Source: Leeuwenhoekiella polynyae (GTDB lineage: Bacteria > Bacteroidota > Bacteroidia > Flavobacteriales > Flavobacteriaceae). From it: a DNA stretch of 64,000 nt. Each line of letters opens with the position of its first letter. Positions within the stretch are counted from its first letter, which is position 1. The DNA lies in the NCBI RefSeq assembly GCF_042683665.1, contig NZ_JBHUOO010000023.1, one strand, 5' to 3'. Below are positions 27,753-36,135 of this stretch, piece after piece. The notes under the pieces were generated by a model. That model had not been told where the DNA came from and did not search any database. It was given only the letters and a program-made list of their open reading frames with translations. The position numbers were made by a program, and so were the translations under genes.

Positions 27753-27853
27753 TTGTATTGTTCTAAAAGTTCTACACTCTTATATGCTTGTGTTTTAATT
27801 TTTTTTGCCATCGTTTGGTAAATTTTTACGAAATTGAAGCATATATTTAATGA

Positions 27854-28456
27854 ATGAGGATAGCGACAACTGAAGAAATAATAGAACAGCTTAACGCAAT
27901 TGACGTAAAAAACCTCTTGAATAGGATGGAACTTTATACTCGTGACCGCTTTTATGACAAGAGTGACAGAAACAAAAAAGGTTTTCAGTTTCAGGACTTC
28001 TGTCAGCAAACATTAACAAAAGTCTGCGATGGAACAAGAAAATGGAAACCAGATAACTGCTCTTTTGAAAAATTCCTGTTTTGGGCTTTACAAAGTGATT
28101 TAGATAGCTTTTTCAAACAGTTGAAAAGAGCAAGTGATAATTCTGATGAAAATCCACAATCAGAATATATAATCAATATTCCCAATTATTTTGATGAAGA
28201 ACCCGCAAAAGATTTCAGTTTAGAAAAAATTGATGATGAAGTTAGGCTGCAACAATGGCTAAAACAGTTGAAAGACCAAGGAGCCGACAAGGATGAAATT
28301 GAAATGTTCGAATGTTTGGCAAATGGAATCGATAAACCAAAAGACATAGCGGATTTGCTGGATAAGCCAATCGACGTAATCTATACAATATCAAGAAGAT
28401 TAAGAAGAAAAAAAATTAAATTCAACGAGAAGTGGACAAGCTTAAAAAAACAATAA
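27854..28456 (+). CDS. sigma-factor-like protein
   Basis: The 200-residue protein resembles ECF-type sigma factors. A region-2-like stretch (about 40-95, FQFQDFCQQTLTKVCDG to FLFWALQSDLDSFFKQLKR) and a region-4-like helix-turn-helix (about 160-190, KDIADLLDKPIDVIYTISRRLRRKK) are visible. It is divergent from the Pycsar-like operon and overlaps the next gene by 25 bp. Similarity is loose, so it could be another DNA-binding regulator. Confidence 0.6.
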   Translation: MRIATTEEIIEQLNAIDVKNLLNRMELYTRDRFYDKSDRNKKGFQFQDFCQQTLTKVCDGTRKWKPDNCSFEKFLFWALQSDLDSFFKQLKRASDNSDENPQSEYIINIPNYFDEEPAKDFSLEKIDDEVRLQQWLKQLKDQGADKDEIEMFECLANGIDKPKDIADLLDKPIDVIYTISRRLRRKKIKFNEKWTSLKKQ

Positions 28457-28845
28457 AGGAAAGTCTTAACAATTTTGACAAGGCGATTCCTGATGATTTA
28501 GTTAGGAAGCAGCTCGAGGCAGAAGGTGTCAATTTGGATGAACAATCGTTATCACAAGATAAATTTATCAAGCAATTGACATTTAAATTAAGGTCAAAAA
28601 GTACTACTGTAAAGTATGACCGTATGCTTGAAAAAGCATCAAATTATTTTAAAGATGCTTTAACCAAAGGTTTGGATAAACCAATTGCCTATATGAATGA
28701 ATTGATGAGAACAAATAATTTACAAACACAATTCAATAGGTTAGATAAACTGTCAGAAGAACAAATCAAAGATATAATTAAAGACCAAAATCTGATAGAA
28801 ATATTAGAAATGCTTGAAGATGAGGAAAAGTCTGAAGGGAAGTAA
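28432..28845 (+). CDS. helical hypothetical protein
   Basis: The 137-residue product starts with GTG inside the preceding gene. It is charged and predicted wholly helical, with no recognisable domain. Overlaps of 25 bp upstream and 32 bp downstream bind it into a tight trio with the sigma-like and ImmA/IrrE genes. It could be an anti-sigma or antitoxin-like target of the peptidase, but that is inference from order. Confidence 0.6.
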   Translation: MDKLKKTIKESLNNFDKAIPDDLVRKQLEAEGVNLDEQSLSQDKFIKQLTFKLRSKSTTVKYDRMLEKASNYFKDALTKGLDKPIAYMNELMRTNNLQTQFNRLDKLSEEQIKDIIKDQNLIEILEMLEDEEKSEGK

Positions 28846-29620
28846 TAAAGCAAAAGAAATATTAGAACTAATCGGGTTTGATGAGGTCACCGAACTTCCT
28901 ATAAAGAATTTATTGGCTGGGTTTGATATTATCTATATAGAAGAACAATTAAATGGCTCAGATGGTGTAATTATTAGAGGTAGATCAAAAACAATAATTA
29001 AGGTAGATGTAAATATTTCTACCCCCCAACGCAAACGATTTGTTGCAGCACACGAATTAGGGCACTTCTTTCTTCACGATAGATTGGAATTTCATTTGGA
29101 TGATGAGAAAACTTTGAGCTGGAATAGATTAGAAGAAGTTCACAAAAGAGGTATTCAAGAAATAGAAGCAAACGATTTTGCAGGCGAGCTTTTAATGCCT
29201 GAACAAGTTTTTAGAAACTTTATTTTAAGAAAGCCATTTAGCCCAGATTTAATAAAAGAAGTGAGTGAGCATTTCAATACCAGTTTAACCTCAGTAATCT
29301 TCAGAATGTTAACGCTGGAAATAACACCTTTTTTTGTTGTCTTCATCACGGATGGTATTGTTCGATATTGGCGAAAAACAGAAGATTTTAAATGCTATAC
29401 AAACGATATCACCAAGATTCCGCCACCAGAATTTTCAGTTGCTAAAGAATACATAGATGAAGATTATGCGTTTGTCTATGAGGGATCTGAAAAAACTCAA
29501 TCTATTGACAAGTCTACGTGGTTTAAATTAAATGACTGGGAAGAGGATATTGAGTTTAATGAATATTGTATTCCTACGAAAAAATATAAAACACTTATAA
29601 GTGTCATATGGGAAGCTTAA
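28814..29620 (+). CDS. ImmA/IrrE family metallopeptidase
   Basis: ImmA/IrrE (COG2856) peptidases cleave repressors or anti-sigma-like partners, for example ImmR in ICEBs1. The zinc motif HELGHFFLHD (about 81-90) is intact, with a second acidic ligand region EIEANDFAGELLMP. A C-terminal extension (about 155-268) may be a sensor. An ATG six bases later is an alternative start. It is third in a trio with a sigma-like gene and a small helical protein. Confidence 0.82.
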   Translation: MKMRKSLKGSNKAKEILELIGFDEVTELPIKNLLAGFDIIYIEEQLNGSDGVIIRGRSKTIIKVDVNISTPQRKRFVAAHELGHFFLHDRLEFHLDDEKTLSWNRLEEVHKRGIQEIEANDFAGELLMPEQVFRNFILRKPFSPDLIKEVSEHFNTSLTSVIFRMLTLEITPFFVVFITDGIVRYWRKTEDFKCYTNDITKIPPPEFSVAKEYIDEDYAFVYEGSEKTQSIDKSTWFKLNDWEEDIEFNEYCIPTKKYKTLISVIWEA

Positions 29621-29988
29621 TTAATAGTCGTTTTAACGATAATTATTATTTCAGTTATCTCCATCAAAAATCTTATAGTTTTTATAATGGGAGTAGTACG
29701 ACCAAACGCTTCCGATTCCCATTCCACTTGCCCGCCTATTCCCGAGAAAAGTAGGGAAGCAGCCAAACTCCATTCCCATTTACATCTTTGATGTCAATTC
29801 CGGTTAAAAAGAGAGAGTATTCAATCAATATATGCGCAAAGGTAAACTCGTAAAATACTCCCATCAAAAGACTACGGCATAATCGGGCTCGTTTCTCACT
29901 CCTTTTATTCCGTTTCCTTTTGAGCTGAGATTTTATCTTCCGTTTGGTTCTAGCTTAAATATTAATTGTTTAACTAAAATCAAATGTT
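29621..29988. other. gene-free stretch with one degenerate copy of the island repeat
   Basis: No coding sequence is supported. Positions 29701-29811 hold a diverged copy of the intergenic repeat found at 30911, 33481 and 33686, including a TTCCC...GGGAA hairpin. The remainder is AT-rich leader sequence before the DUF932 gene. Confidence 0.6.
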
Positions 29989-30825
29989 ATGTATTTATCA
30001 AATTTACAGCAGGATGAAATCTTCGTTCCATCAGAAATGAAATCCTTGAAAAGCCTGACCCAGATGGAATCCCGAAGGGGACTTGAAAATACCATAATTT
30101 CAAATGGCAAAATTGTCAACGTGGTATCGAACAGCTACGGCCACGTACCGAACGAACTATTCTTTAAGAAAGCAGAGGAAATGTTGACTGATGCCGGACT
30201 GAATTATCAGAAACGGACGATCAACAGGAATGATAGGTCTTTCATTACCGACTTTATCATCGACGATAAAAGCCAGTTTTCGGTAAAGAACGAAAAAGAC
30301 CTGATACTGCCGATGCTGCGGTTTAAGAATTCCTATGATGGTAGCGAAAAAACATCGGGGCATTTTGGCTTTTACCGGCAAGTATGCTCCAATGGCCTTC
30401 ACGTTTCACAGGCGGAAATCGAGTTTTCCATCAAGCACAGTAAGAACAATACCGACTTGATAATGCCAAGGTTGAACAATTTGTTCGATAAGTTCGTGGA
30501 TAATGAATTTTATAGCATTACCAAGAAGTTCGACAGAATGAGGGAATTTGAAATTATCGACACCAAGGAATTTGTAAAAGAAATTCTGGAAAGCACGAGA
30601 TTGTTCCGGTATGAATGTAGTGATAGGAACAATGATCCTTCAAAGAAATCCCGGGAAGTCCTTGAAATTCTTGATAATGAAGCGTTGCTGCTCAATGAAG
30701 TTCCCAATTTATGGATAGGCTATAATGCTTTTAATCAAATGCTTCACAATACATTGAAGAAAAGCTTTTCACAACAAGAACGCTTGGACAAAAAACTGTT
30801 CGATGCCGTTTATGAAATGGCTTAA
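29989..30825 (+). CDS. DUF932 (phage/plasmid-like) protein
   Basis: The 278-residue protein belongs to the DUF932 / phage-plasmid-like group that is common on Bacteroidota conjugative elements. The family core is the segment GHFGFYRQVCSNGLHVSQAEIEFSIKHS. There is no signal peptide or membrane helix. The function is unknown. It marks the start of the plasmid/ICE-type backbone. Confidence 0.75.
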   Translation: MYLSNLQQDEIFVPSEMKSLKSLTQMESRRGLENTIISNGKIVNVVSNSYGHVPNELFFKKAEEMLTDAGLNYQKRTINRNDRSFITDFIIDDKSQFSVKNEKDLILPMLRFKNSYDGSEKTSGHFGFYRQVCSNGLHVSQAEIEFSIKHSKNNTDLIMPRLNNLFDKFVDNEFYSITKKFDRMREFEIIDTKEFVKEILESTRLFRYECSDRNNDPSKKSREVLEILDNEALLLNEVPNLWIGYNAFNQMLHNTLKKSFSQQERLDKKLFDAVYEMA

Positions 30826-30910
30826 TGCTATTAAAGGTTCATCCAGTACCTCAAACTGGATTTTTCCTATTTTCAGCAAAAGGATTTAATTGGAAAGTTG
30901 GCTTTGCAAT

Positions 30911-31116
30911 CCCACTCAGCCCATTCCCCTGCATTCCGCGAAAAGCTCCATTCCGGGAAAAGCGCTTCATTACCAAAGGTCTTGGACTCGACTCCAAAGC
31001 TTCCGATTCCCATTGCGCTAATCCTGCTGAAATACGCAGGAACGCTCCATTCCCATCTACACCTTAAAAGTTAAGTCCGCTTTAAATCCTACTTCAAGAG
31101 GATAATCCATTTTCAT
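30911..31116 (+). repeat. intergenic repeat, copy A
   Basis: About 206 bp, nearly identical to 33481-33685 in the same orientation. It contains the hairpin CCTGC...GCAGG (8-nt loop). Together the two copies flank the DUF1259 and beta-propeller genes as direct repeats. The region 30826-31253 holds no gene. Confidence 0.85.
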
Positions 31117-31253
31117 ATTTCAGGTCGGGTCAATGTGTGTGCATAAATAAATTGGTAAAACTCTTTTTTAACTTACTTCAATTTTTAATTCAATTCACTC
31201 ATAGCTTTTCTTAACTTTACAAAAAGTAAGTCTAAATAAAAATAATACTTAAG

Positions 31254-32204
31254 ATGAAAAAAATACTGATTTTATTAAGTCTTTTTGGATTATTAACTGC
31301 CTGTAATAATCGCAATGAAAAACCTAAAGAAGATAAGAACACATCAAATCTGGAAAAATCCGTTTCTCAGGATTCAACGGATTTAGTCCAACAAAATTCA
31401 TTTAGGGTTGAGGAAATAGACAGTTTCTGGAACAAGAAACTAGCGGACAATAAGGAATTTTACAAAGTGACCTTTCCCCGTACTGATATTCACCTAAAAA
31501 TTGATGGAGCGCCTGTGGAGGCCGGTTTGGCATACACTTCTTGGATAGCATACCGCCCGATGGGGAACAAAACACAAATTATGGGGGATATGGTAATGCT
31601 GGACACCGAAATCCCTAGGGTTCTACCTTATTTGAAGGAAAACGGCATTGTAATAACCGCTATTCATAATCATTTGTTACGTGAACAGCCCCGACTGATT
31701 TATATGCACATTGCGGGGAACGGGGACGCTCTGGAATTATCTAAAATTATGAAAGGTGCTTATGCGCTTACCGCTACACCATTGACCGAAACCAAAAGTG
31801 AAAGTGAGAAAAAAGAAATGGATTGGGCTCCGGTAAAGAAAATCTTGGGTTCGAATGGCAAAGAAAGTGGAAATTTATTGAAATTTGGTTTTCCCAGAAA
31901 AGGGTCAATTACTATGAATGGCGAAACAATGCCCTCAACTTTTGGCATTGCAACCGCAATTGGCTTTCAGGCCATCAATAAAAATGAGGCTATTATAACA
32001 GGCGACTTTGTAATGAGAGCCGACGAAGTGAATGCGGTCATTACAGAATTGGTGAAAAACAATATTGAAGTTGCAGCACTACATAATCATATGCTTTTTG
32101 AGGAACCCCGATTGTTTTATATGCATTTTTGGGCCAAGGGAAACCCGGAAGAACTTGCAGAAGGATTTAAGGCTGCATTAGAACAAACTTCCTCAATTCA
32201 ATAA
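31254..32204 (+). CDS. DUF1259 lipoprotein
   Basis: The 316-residue lipoprotein (signal ending LLTAC, Cys 17) contains two copies of the DUF1259 (LpqO) domain, each with a His-rich end: ITAIHNHLLREQPRLIYMH (about 145-165) and VAALHNHMLFEEPRLFYMH (about 280-300). The repeated HNH...EPR..YMH suggests a metal or ligand site. The function is unknown. The pairing with a convergent beta-propeller gene between direct repeats marks it as cargo. Confidence 0.8.
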   Translation: MKKILILLSLFGLLTACNNRNEKPKEDKNTSNLEKSVSQDSTDLVQQNSFRVEEIDSFWNKKLADNKEFYKVTFPRTDIHLKIDGAPVEAGLAYTSWIAYRPMGNKTQIMGDMVMLDTEIPRVLPYLKENGIVITAIHNHLLREQPRLIYMHIAGNGDALELSKIMKGAYALTATPLTETKSESEKKEMDWAPVKKILGSNGKESGNLLKFGFPRKGSITMNGETMPSTFGIATAIGFQAINKNEAIITGDFVMRADEVNAVITELVKNNIEVAALHNHMLFEEPRLFYMHFWAKGNPEELAEGFKAALEQTSSIQ

Positions 32205-32295
32205 TTTAGAAAACCCAAAATGACCGTTAAAAATTACCGCCAAAGTTCGATCAAACATTTAAACTTTTTGTTGTTTTATTGATGGTGTGTTATTT

Positions 32296-33291
32296 TTATT
32301 TCACCATATAAATCAATATTGAAGCTTCACTATTAAAATCCGAAGGAGATGCAACCATTAATTGGTTTAGTTCTGGAATAAAAAGGGATGTCCTCGCACC
32401 CGAACCAGTCGAAATTTTTCCTTCGGTTGTATAGGTGTCGGCATTAATTTGATTAAATACATCGATATAACCAGCGCCACAGCTCAAATATAACTGTTCG
32501 TTTTGGGGGCTGTAAAAAATATCATCCACATCCCTGTCAATATCCAAAGAAGAAATTTTATTTCCCGTTTGTGTGTCCAATATTAAGAGCATTGGGGCGT
32601 GCCAACATCCTATAAATAAACGATGGTGCACTGCATCTAGGCTCATTGGGAAATTTGACTTTGCTTTTGTCACTTTCCATTTATCAACCACCCTATTTTT
32701 ATTTAAATCGATAATCTCAACAAGCTTTTTACCGGGAACATTTACATACATTTTTTTTGCAGCTTCGTCTATTTGAAAAGATTCCGGATGTCCTGAAAGT
32801 TGTATTTTGGCAATAAGATTAAAGGTAGTGGCATCAATTATGGCAATGCCGCCGTTGCCATAACCCACATAAATTTTTTTATCTGTAGGATCGTAACGAA
32901 CATTATCGGCATCATCCGGTAGTTTTATTGAAGTCTTTTTATCAAAAGTGGTTGCATTGAAAACCTCGCAAACCCCGTTACCGCCATTTGCAACAAAAAT
33001 GGAGTTGCTTTCAGGAAGGTAAACGACACCTTGGGGTTCGTTTAAATTCTCTATAGTATGGATGATTTTTTTGCTTTTTAAATCAACCACTTCAATGGTA
33101 TTGTTGCCCAATGCAGCTACATAAAGTATTTGTTGCCCGTTGTTATAACTTAAATGGTCAATTCGCCCTCTTACTTCGGACAAGGGAACTGTTGCAATTA
33201 ATTGAAGTGAATTGCTTTGATTTTGTGCCTTACACCCATTAAACAAGAGAAGGAACAAAAAAGAAAAATTTAAAATTGTTTTTTTATCCAT
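32296..33291 (-). CDS. YncE-like seven-bladed beta-propeller lipoprotein
   Basis: The 331-residue protein has a lipoprotein signal ending LLFNGC (Cys 20) and repeated propeller strands such as QILYVAALGNNTIEVVDL, SIFVANGGNGVCEVFN and KIYVGYGNGGIAIID. YncE-like propellers are periplasmic or surface proteins of mostly unknown role. It converges with the DUF1259 gene; both lie in the segment flanked by the 206-bp repeats. Confidence 0.8.
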   Translation of the reverse strand: MDKKTILNFSFLFLLLFNGCKAQNQSNSLQLIATVPLSEVRGRIDHLSYNNGQQILYVAALGNNTIEVVDLKSKKIIHTIENLNEPQGVVYLPESNSIFVANGGNGVCEVFNATTFDKKTSIKLPDDADNVRYDPTDKKIYVGYGNGGIAIIDATTFNLIAKIQLSGHPESFQIDEAAKKMYVNVPGKKLVEIIDLNKNRVVDKWKVTKAKSNFPMSLDAVHHRLFIGCWHAPMLLILDTQTGNKISSLDIDRDVDDIFYSPQNEQLYLSCGAGYIDVFNQINADTYTTEGKISTGSGARTSLFIPELNQLMVASPSDFNSEASILIYMVK

Positions 33292-33480
33292 TTCCTTAAA
33301 ATTTAAAGTTTTGGAGCCATTTTAGCTTATTGTTTACATAGCCACCAACTCATTTATATCCCTACAATATACAAACTTATAAGTCCGGATTCCGACAAAA
33401 GACAAAAGTCATATAACTTATTATCGCCCCTTATTTTATGCTGAAAAATTAATGGTTGAATTACAAATAATAGTTTTTAT

Positions 33481-33685
33481 CCCACTCAGCCCATTCCCCT
33501 ACATTCCGCTGAAAAAGCTTCATTCCGGGAAAAGCGCTTCATTCCAAAGGTCTTGGACACGACCCCAAAGCTTCCGATTTCCATTGCGCTAATCCTGCTG
33601 AAATACGCAGGAACGCTCCATTCCCATCTACACCTTTGAAGTCAAGTCCGCTTTTAATCCTACTCAAAGGATAATCCGTTTTCAT
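33481..33685 (+). repeat. intergenic repeat, copy B
   Basis: Nearly identical to copy A (30911-31116), including the CCTGC...GCAGG hairpin and the closing block before TTTTCAT. A few substitutions and small indels separate the copies. Confidence 0.85.
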
Positions 33686-33865
33686 AACCCGGTCAGCACA
33701 TTGCCGCTGCATTTCGCGAAAAGCTACATTCCGGGCAAAGAGCTTTCCTACTAAGGTCTTGGACACCATCCCCGATTTCTGCTTTCCATTCCGCTTGCCC
33801 TTCCCGCCCTGCTGGGAAGCGCACTCCATTCCAAGGTGAAATAGGTAACGGAGTCCGCTTTTCAT
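33686..33865 (+). repeat. intergenic repeat, diverged copy C
   Basis: Shares the order of blocks with A and B (CATTTCGCGAAAAGCTAC, AAGGTCTTGGACACC, CTCCATTCC, GTCCGCTTTTCAT) but with many substitutions. The central hairpin is replaced by CTTCCC...GGGAAG, so pairing is kept although the bases differ. Confidence 0.7.
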
Positions 33866-34058
33866 AGGAATTCCATTTAATCATTTAGTCCCGCTTCCTA
33901 TGTTTTTGTACTTCACAAAAGGCATTTAGAACTACTCCCGCACCGCCGCTGTCCCTACCCTTTTTTGTAAGCAAAATACCAACATTTGGAAGTTAAACGG
34001 AGTGCATAACCGGTCGTGCCTCCCTTTTATAACTCCTTATTAATTCCAAATATTGAAA

Positions 34059-34262
34059 ATGTATCAGCAACAAAAAAAGGTAACAGCGGACGGCTCTATG
34101 GGAAGTAAATCAAAATCGAAACTTATGAAATCTTACAAAAACATCAAAAAGGAAGCGGGACTAAAAAAAACAAAAAAGGAAAACGCTCTGGATATAATAA
34201 GTAAATCACTTCAAAAAAACATAAACGCAAACTATCCGAAGGGTTCGGGTAGCCTTAATTAA
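34059..34262 (+). CDS. small basic protein of the ICE backbone
   Basis: A 67-residue Lys-rich protein (MYQQQKKVTADGSMGSKSKS start) with no recognised domain. The ATG at 34059 is preferred over an in-frame TTG two codons upstream. It lies 16 nt before ssb and is probably co-transcribed with it. Confidence 0.5.
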   Translation: MYQQQKKVTADGSMGSKSKSKLMKSYKNIKKEAGLKKTKKENALDIISKSLQKNINANYPKGSGSLN

Positions 34263-34278
34263 TCTTAATTCTTTTATT

Positions 34279-34635
34279 ATGAGTACTTTAAAAAATCACG
34301 TACAGTTAATCGGAAACGTTGGCCAAGAGCCACAAATCACGAACCTTGAAAGCGGTAAAAAGGTAGCCCGTCTTTCACTCGCCACAAATGAGTATTACAA
34401 AAACAGCGAGGGCGAAAAAATCCAAAATACCGAATGGCACACGATAGTAGCCTGGGGCAAAACTGCCGAAATCATCGAGAAATATGCCGGAAAGGGCAAA
34501 GAAATCGGGGTAACGGGAAAACTGAAATCCCGAAGCTACGAGGACAAGGACGGTATCAAAAGATATGTTACCGAAGTGGAAGCCAATGAAATCCTTTTGT
34601 TGGGAACTAAGAACGGCAATAATTCAGCCGATTAA
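34279..34635 (+). CDS. ssb: single-stranded DNA-binding protein
   Basis: The 118-residue product has the OB-fold signature LKNHVQLIGNVGQEPQI at the N terminus, then FSLATNEYYKN-type and EWHTIVAWGKTAEII segments. It lacks the acidic C-terminal tail of housekeeping SSBs, as is usual for SSBs on mobile elements. It would protect ssDNA during transfer or replication of the element. Confidence 0.92.
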   Translation: MSTLKNHVQLIGNVGQEPQITNLESGKKVARLSLATNEYYKNSEGEKIQNTEWHTIVAWGKTAEIIEKYAGKGKEIGVTGKLKSRSYEDKDGIKRYVTEVEANEILLLGTKNGNNSAD

Positions 34636-34644
34636 TTTAAAAAT

Positions 34645-34685
34645 AAAGAGGGCGTTTCCGTCTAAAGTTGCGCCCTCTTTTTCAT
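34645..34685 (+). terminator. terminator after ssb
   Basis: AAAGAGGGCG (34645-34654) pairs perfectly with CGCCCTCTTT (34671-34680), followed by a T run. It starts 10 nt after the ssb stop. Confidence 0.85.
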
Positions 34686-34711
34686 TATCCATTAATTAAA
34701 ATTAGATAACA

Positions 34712-35092
34712 ATGAAAACACAAGTTAACGAAATCAAAGAGGGATTGCAACATTTTCACGGTTCAGAAACCATATTTCAAATCCCATTATTAAGAACCCG
34801 TTACACAAACGGACTGAAATATTTGGCGGAAGCTGCCGAATGTTTTTGGCTCATTACGGACACTTCTATAATCGCAAAAAGCCTAATGAACCGAAGCGAA
34901 TTTATTACTATCGACTTCAAGAGATTGTCCGAGGACAAACAGGATTTTACGGGCTACGAAGCTGAGATAATCTACACGGATGGAAATGATAATATTTTGG
35001 AAAAACACGGGTATCGGGCGACTGATTTTCCGCTCGATGAACTGCGGTTGTTTTTTGTAAATAATACACTGATGTTACCGAGCGAATACTAA
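34712..35092 (+). CDS. DUF6876-like protein
   Basis: The 126-residue protein matches the small DUF6876 family found on Bacteroidota ICEs: LQHFHGSETIFQIPLL near the N terminus and KYLAEAAECFWLITD. It has no signal peptide or catalytic motif. The function is unknown. Confidence 0.65.
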   Translation: MKTQVNEIKEGLQHFHGSETIFQIPLLRTRYTNGLKYLAEAAECFWLITDTSIIAKSLMNRSEFITIDFKRLSEDKQDFTGYEAEIIYTDGNDNILEKHGYRATDFPLDELRLFFVNNTLMLPSEY

Positions 35093-35113
35093 CCCCTTCA
35101 AAACCTAAAAATT

Positions 35114-35311
35114 ATGATCTATCTAAATTTTTCAGACCTGAACGGGGATGCCCAAGAACGTCTTTTGGAAAGTTCAAAAAAGGACGTCGAGCAAAAATTT
35201 GGCGATGATATTCGGAAGTATTCAAAAAAGCATTGCACCAATTTTGAGGTAATGATCGAGGAAGAAGCACGAAGGAATTTATACAGTTATACCTATGTGT
35301 TTAATATCTGA
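35114..35311 (+). CDS. hypothetical small protein
   Basis: A 65-residue protein that starts 21 nt after the DUF6876-like gene. It has a predicted helix-rich middle (DAQERLLESSKKDVEQKFGD) and no known domain. Short backbone genes at this place are common in such elements. Confidence 0.55.
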   Translation: MIYLNFSDLNGDAQERLLESSKKDVEQKFGDDIRKYSKKHCTNFEVMIEEEARRNLYSYTYVFNI

Positions 35312-35331
35312 AATTGTCCAAATAGGAACGG

Positions 35332-35364
35332 AAAGACCTTTGAATTTTCAGAGGTCTTTTTTTG
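35332..35364 (+). terminator. terminator before the mobilization region
   Basis: AAAGACCT pairs with AGGTCTTT around an inner TTGA/TCAG helix and is followed by seven T. It separates the backbone operon from the mobilization genes. Confidence 0.8.
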
Positions 35365-35549
35365 CTAAAACATATCCAGTTCAATAAAAATCCTTATCTT
35401 TATTTCGCTGAAATTCAGCATTCAATTTTACGCAGGGGAATCCATTTTTTGACTTTCGCCGATAACCCTGCCCATCGAAAAATTACATAACGGGAAATCT
35501 TTTCCCTGAAATTGGCAATTGGCTTTTAGCCGAATTGTACGAAATTTTT

Positions 35550-35619
35550 GCCCCGAGAACTCGGGGCGAAAAGGAGTAGCAAGAGGGTAACACGCGATGC
35601 GATGTTAAGTACTCCTTTT
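35550..35619 (+). other. candidate origin of transfer (oriT)
   Basis: The 431-bp gap before the mobilization genes holds a perfect hairpin GCCCCGAGAACTCGGGGC (35550-35567). It is followed at once by a long-loop inverted repeat, AAAAGGAGTA (35569-35578) and TACTCCTTTT (35610-35619), with GGGTAACACGCG in the loop. Two such structures upstream of BfmA-like and relaxase genes are what an oriT would look like. No nick site is proven. Confidence 0.4.
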
Positions 35620-35679
35620 CCTTGTTAATCATCTGATTTTAAAACACTTAAAAATCAATCGATTATTTGAATTTCTACA

Positions 35680-35734
35680 ATTTGCGACAAATGCCCCGAA
35701 AGCGCCCATTTTTAGGGAAGGATTTGCGACAAAT
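35680..35734 (+). promoter_or_regulatory. paired palindromes upstream of the BfmA-like gene
   Basis: ATTTGCGACAAAT occurs at 35680-35692 and again at 35722-35734. Each is an ATTTG/CAAAT inverted repeat around CGA, and the centres are 42 bp apart, about four helical turns. The second copy ends 10 nt before the ATG of the mobilization gene. They look like operator or relaxosome sites. Confidence 0.5.
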
Positions 35735-35743
35735 CGGCGAATT

Positions 35744-36124
35744 ATGGACTCATTTACCGGCATTAGGTTCAAAAAGGAAACGGCGAAACGTTTCCAGCAA
35801 TTTTCAAAAGCACACTTCAAATCTCATACCGAGGCAATGGCCACGATGCTCGATTTTTTCCACTACAACGAGATATCCCCACGGGAAAAACTGGGCCCGA
35901 CCGGAAGGACGATCGAGGCCAATTTAAAGAAACGGATCAATGCGGTAATTGCCATAATGAGGGATATGGAAAAGACCCAGACGAAACCCACCGTGGCGAT
36001 GATCGAATCCCTTTTTCAGACCGAAGAACCCAAAAAGAAACCCTTGATCTTAGAGAAGAAATTTGTGGAAGAAAAGAAGGAAGTACGCTTCCGCGAAAAA
36101 CGAAATCAAAAGAACGAACTGTAA
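35744..36124 (+). CDS. BfmA/BtgA-type mobilization accessory protein
   Basis: The 126-residue basic protein has an N-terminal ribbon-helix-helix-like region (TGIRFKKETAKRFQQFSKAHFKSHTEAMATMLDFF) and a Lys/Glu-rich tail, as in BfmA/BtgA proteins that help a relaxase bind oriT. It lies 11 nt upstream of the relaxase gene and downstream of paired palindromes it may bind. Confidence 0.75.
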   Translation: MDSFTGIRFKKETAKRFQQFSKAHFKSHTEAMATMLDFFHYNEISPREKLGPTGRTIEANLKKRINAVIAIMRDMEKTQTKPTVAMIESLFQTEEPKKKPLILEKKFVEEKKEVRFREKRNQKNEL

Positions 36125-36135
36125 ATTTTTGAGCT

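Larger units (their letters stand above)
33292..34058. other. gene-free stretch carrying two repeat copies
   Basis: No gene is supported. The stretch contains the 5' flank of the propeller gene, repeat copies B (33481-33685) and C (33686-33865) in tandem, and about 190 bp of leader before the next small gene. Confidence 0.6.

Noticed and set aside
27734..28009. 91-codon minus-strand frame overlapping the sigma-like start
   Set aside because: Most of it is antisense to the sigma-like gene. Only its last 25 codons, from an internal ATG at 27811, might be a leader.
30825..31067. 80-codon plus-strand frame across repeat copy A
   Set aside because: The frame is not kept in copies B and C, and the sequence is a structured intergenic repeat with an odd composition.
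33539..33865. 108-codon minus-strand frame across repeat copies B and C
   Set aside because: It crosses the junction of two tandem repeat copies and is not kept in copy A, so it is a by-product of repeat composition.
35667..35927. 86-codon plus-strand frame before the mobilization gene
   Set aside because: It overlaps the real BfmA-like gene in another frame and covers the palindromes.
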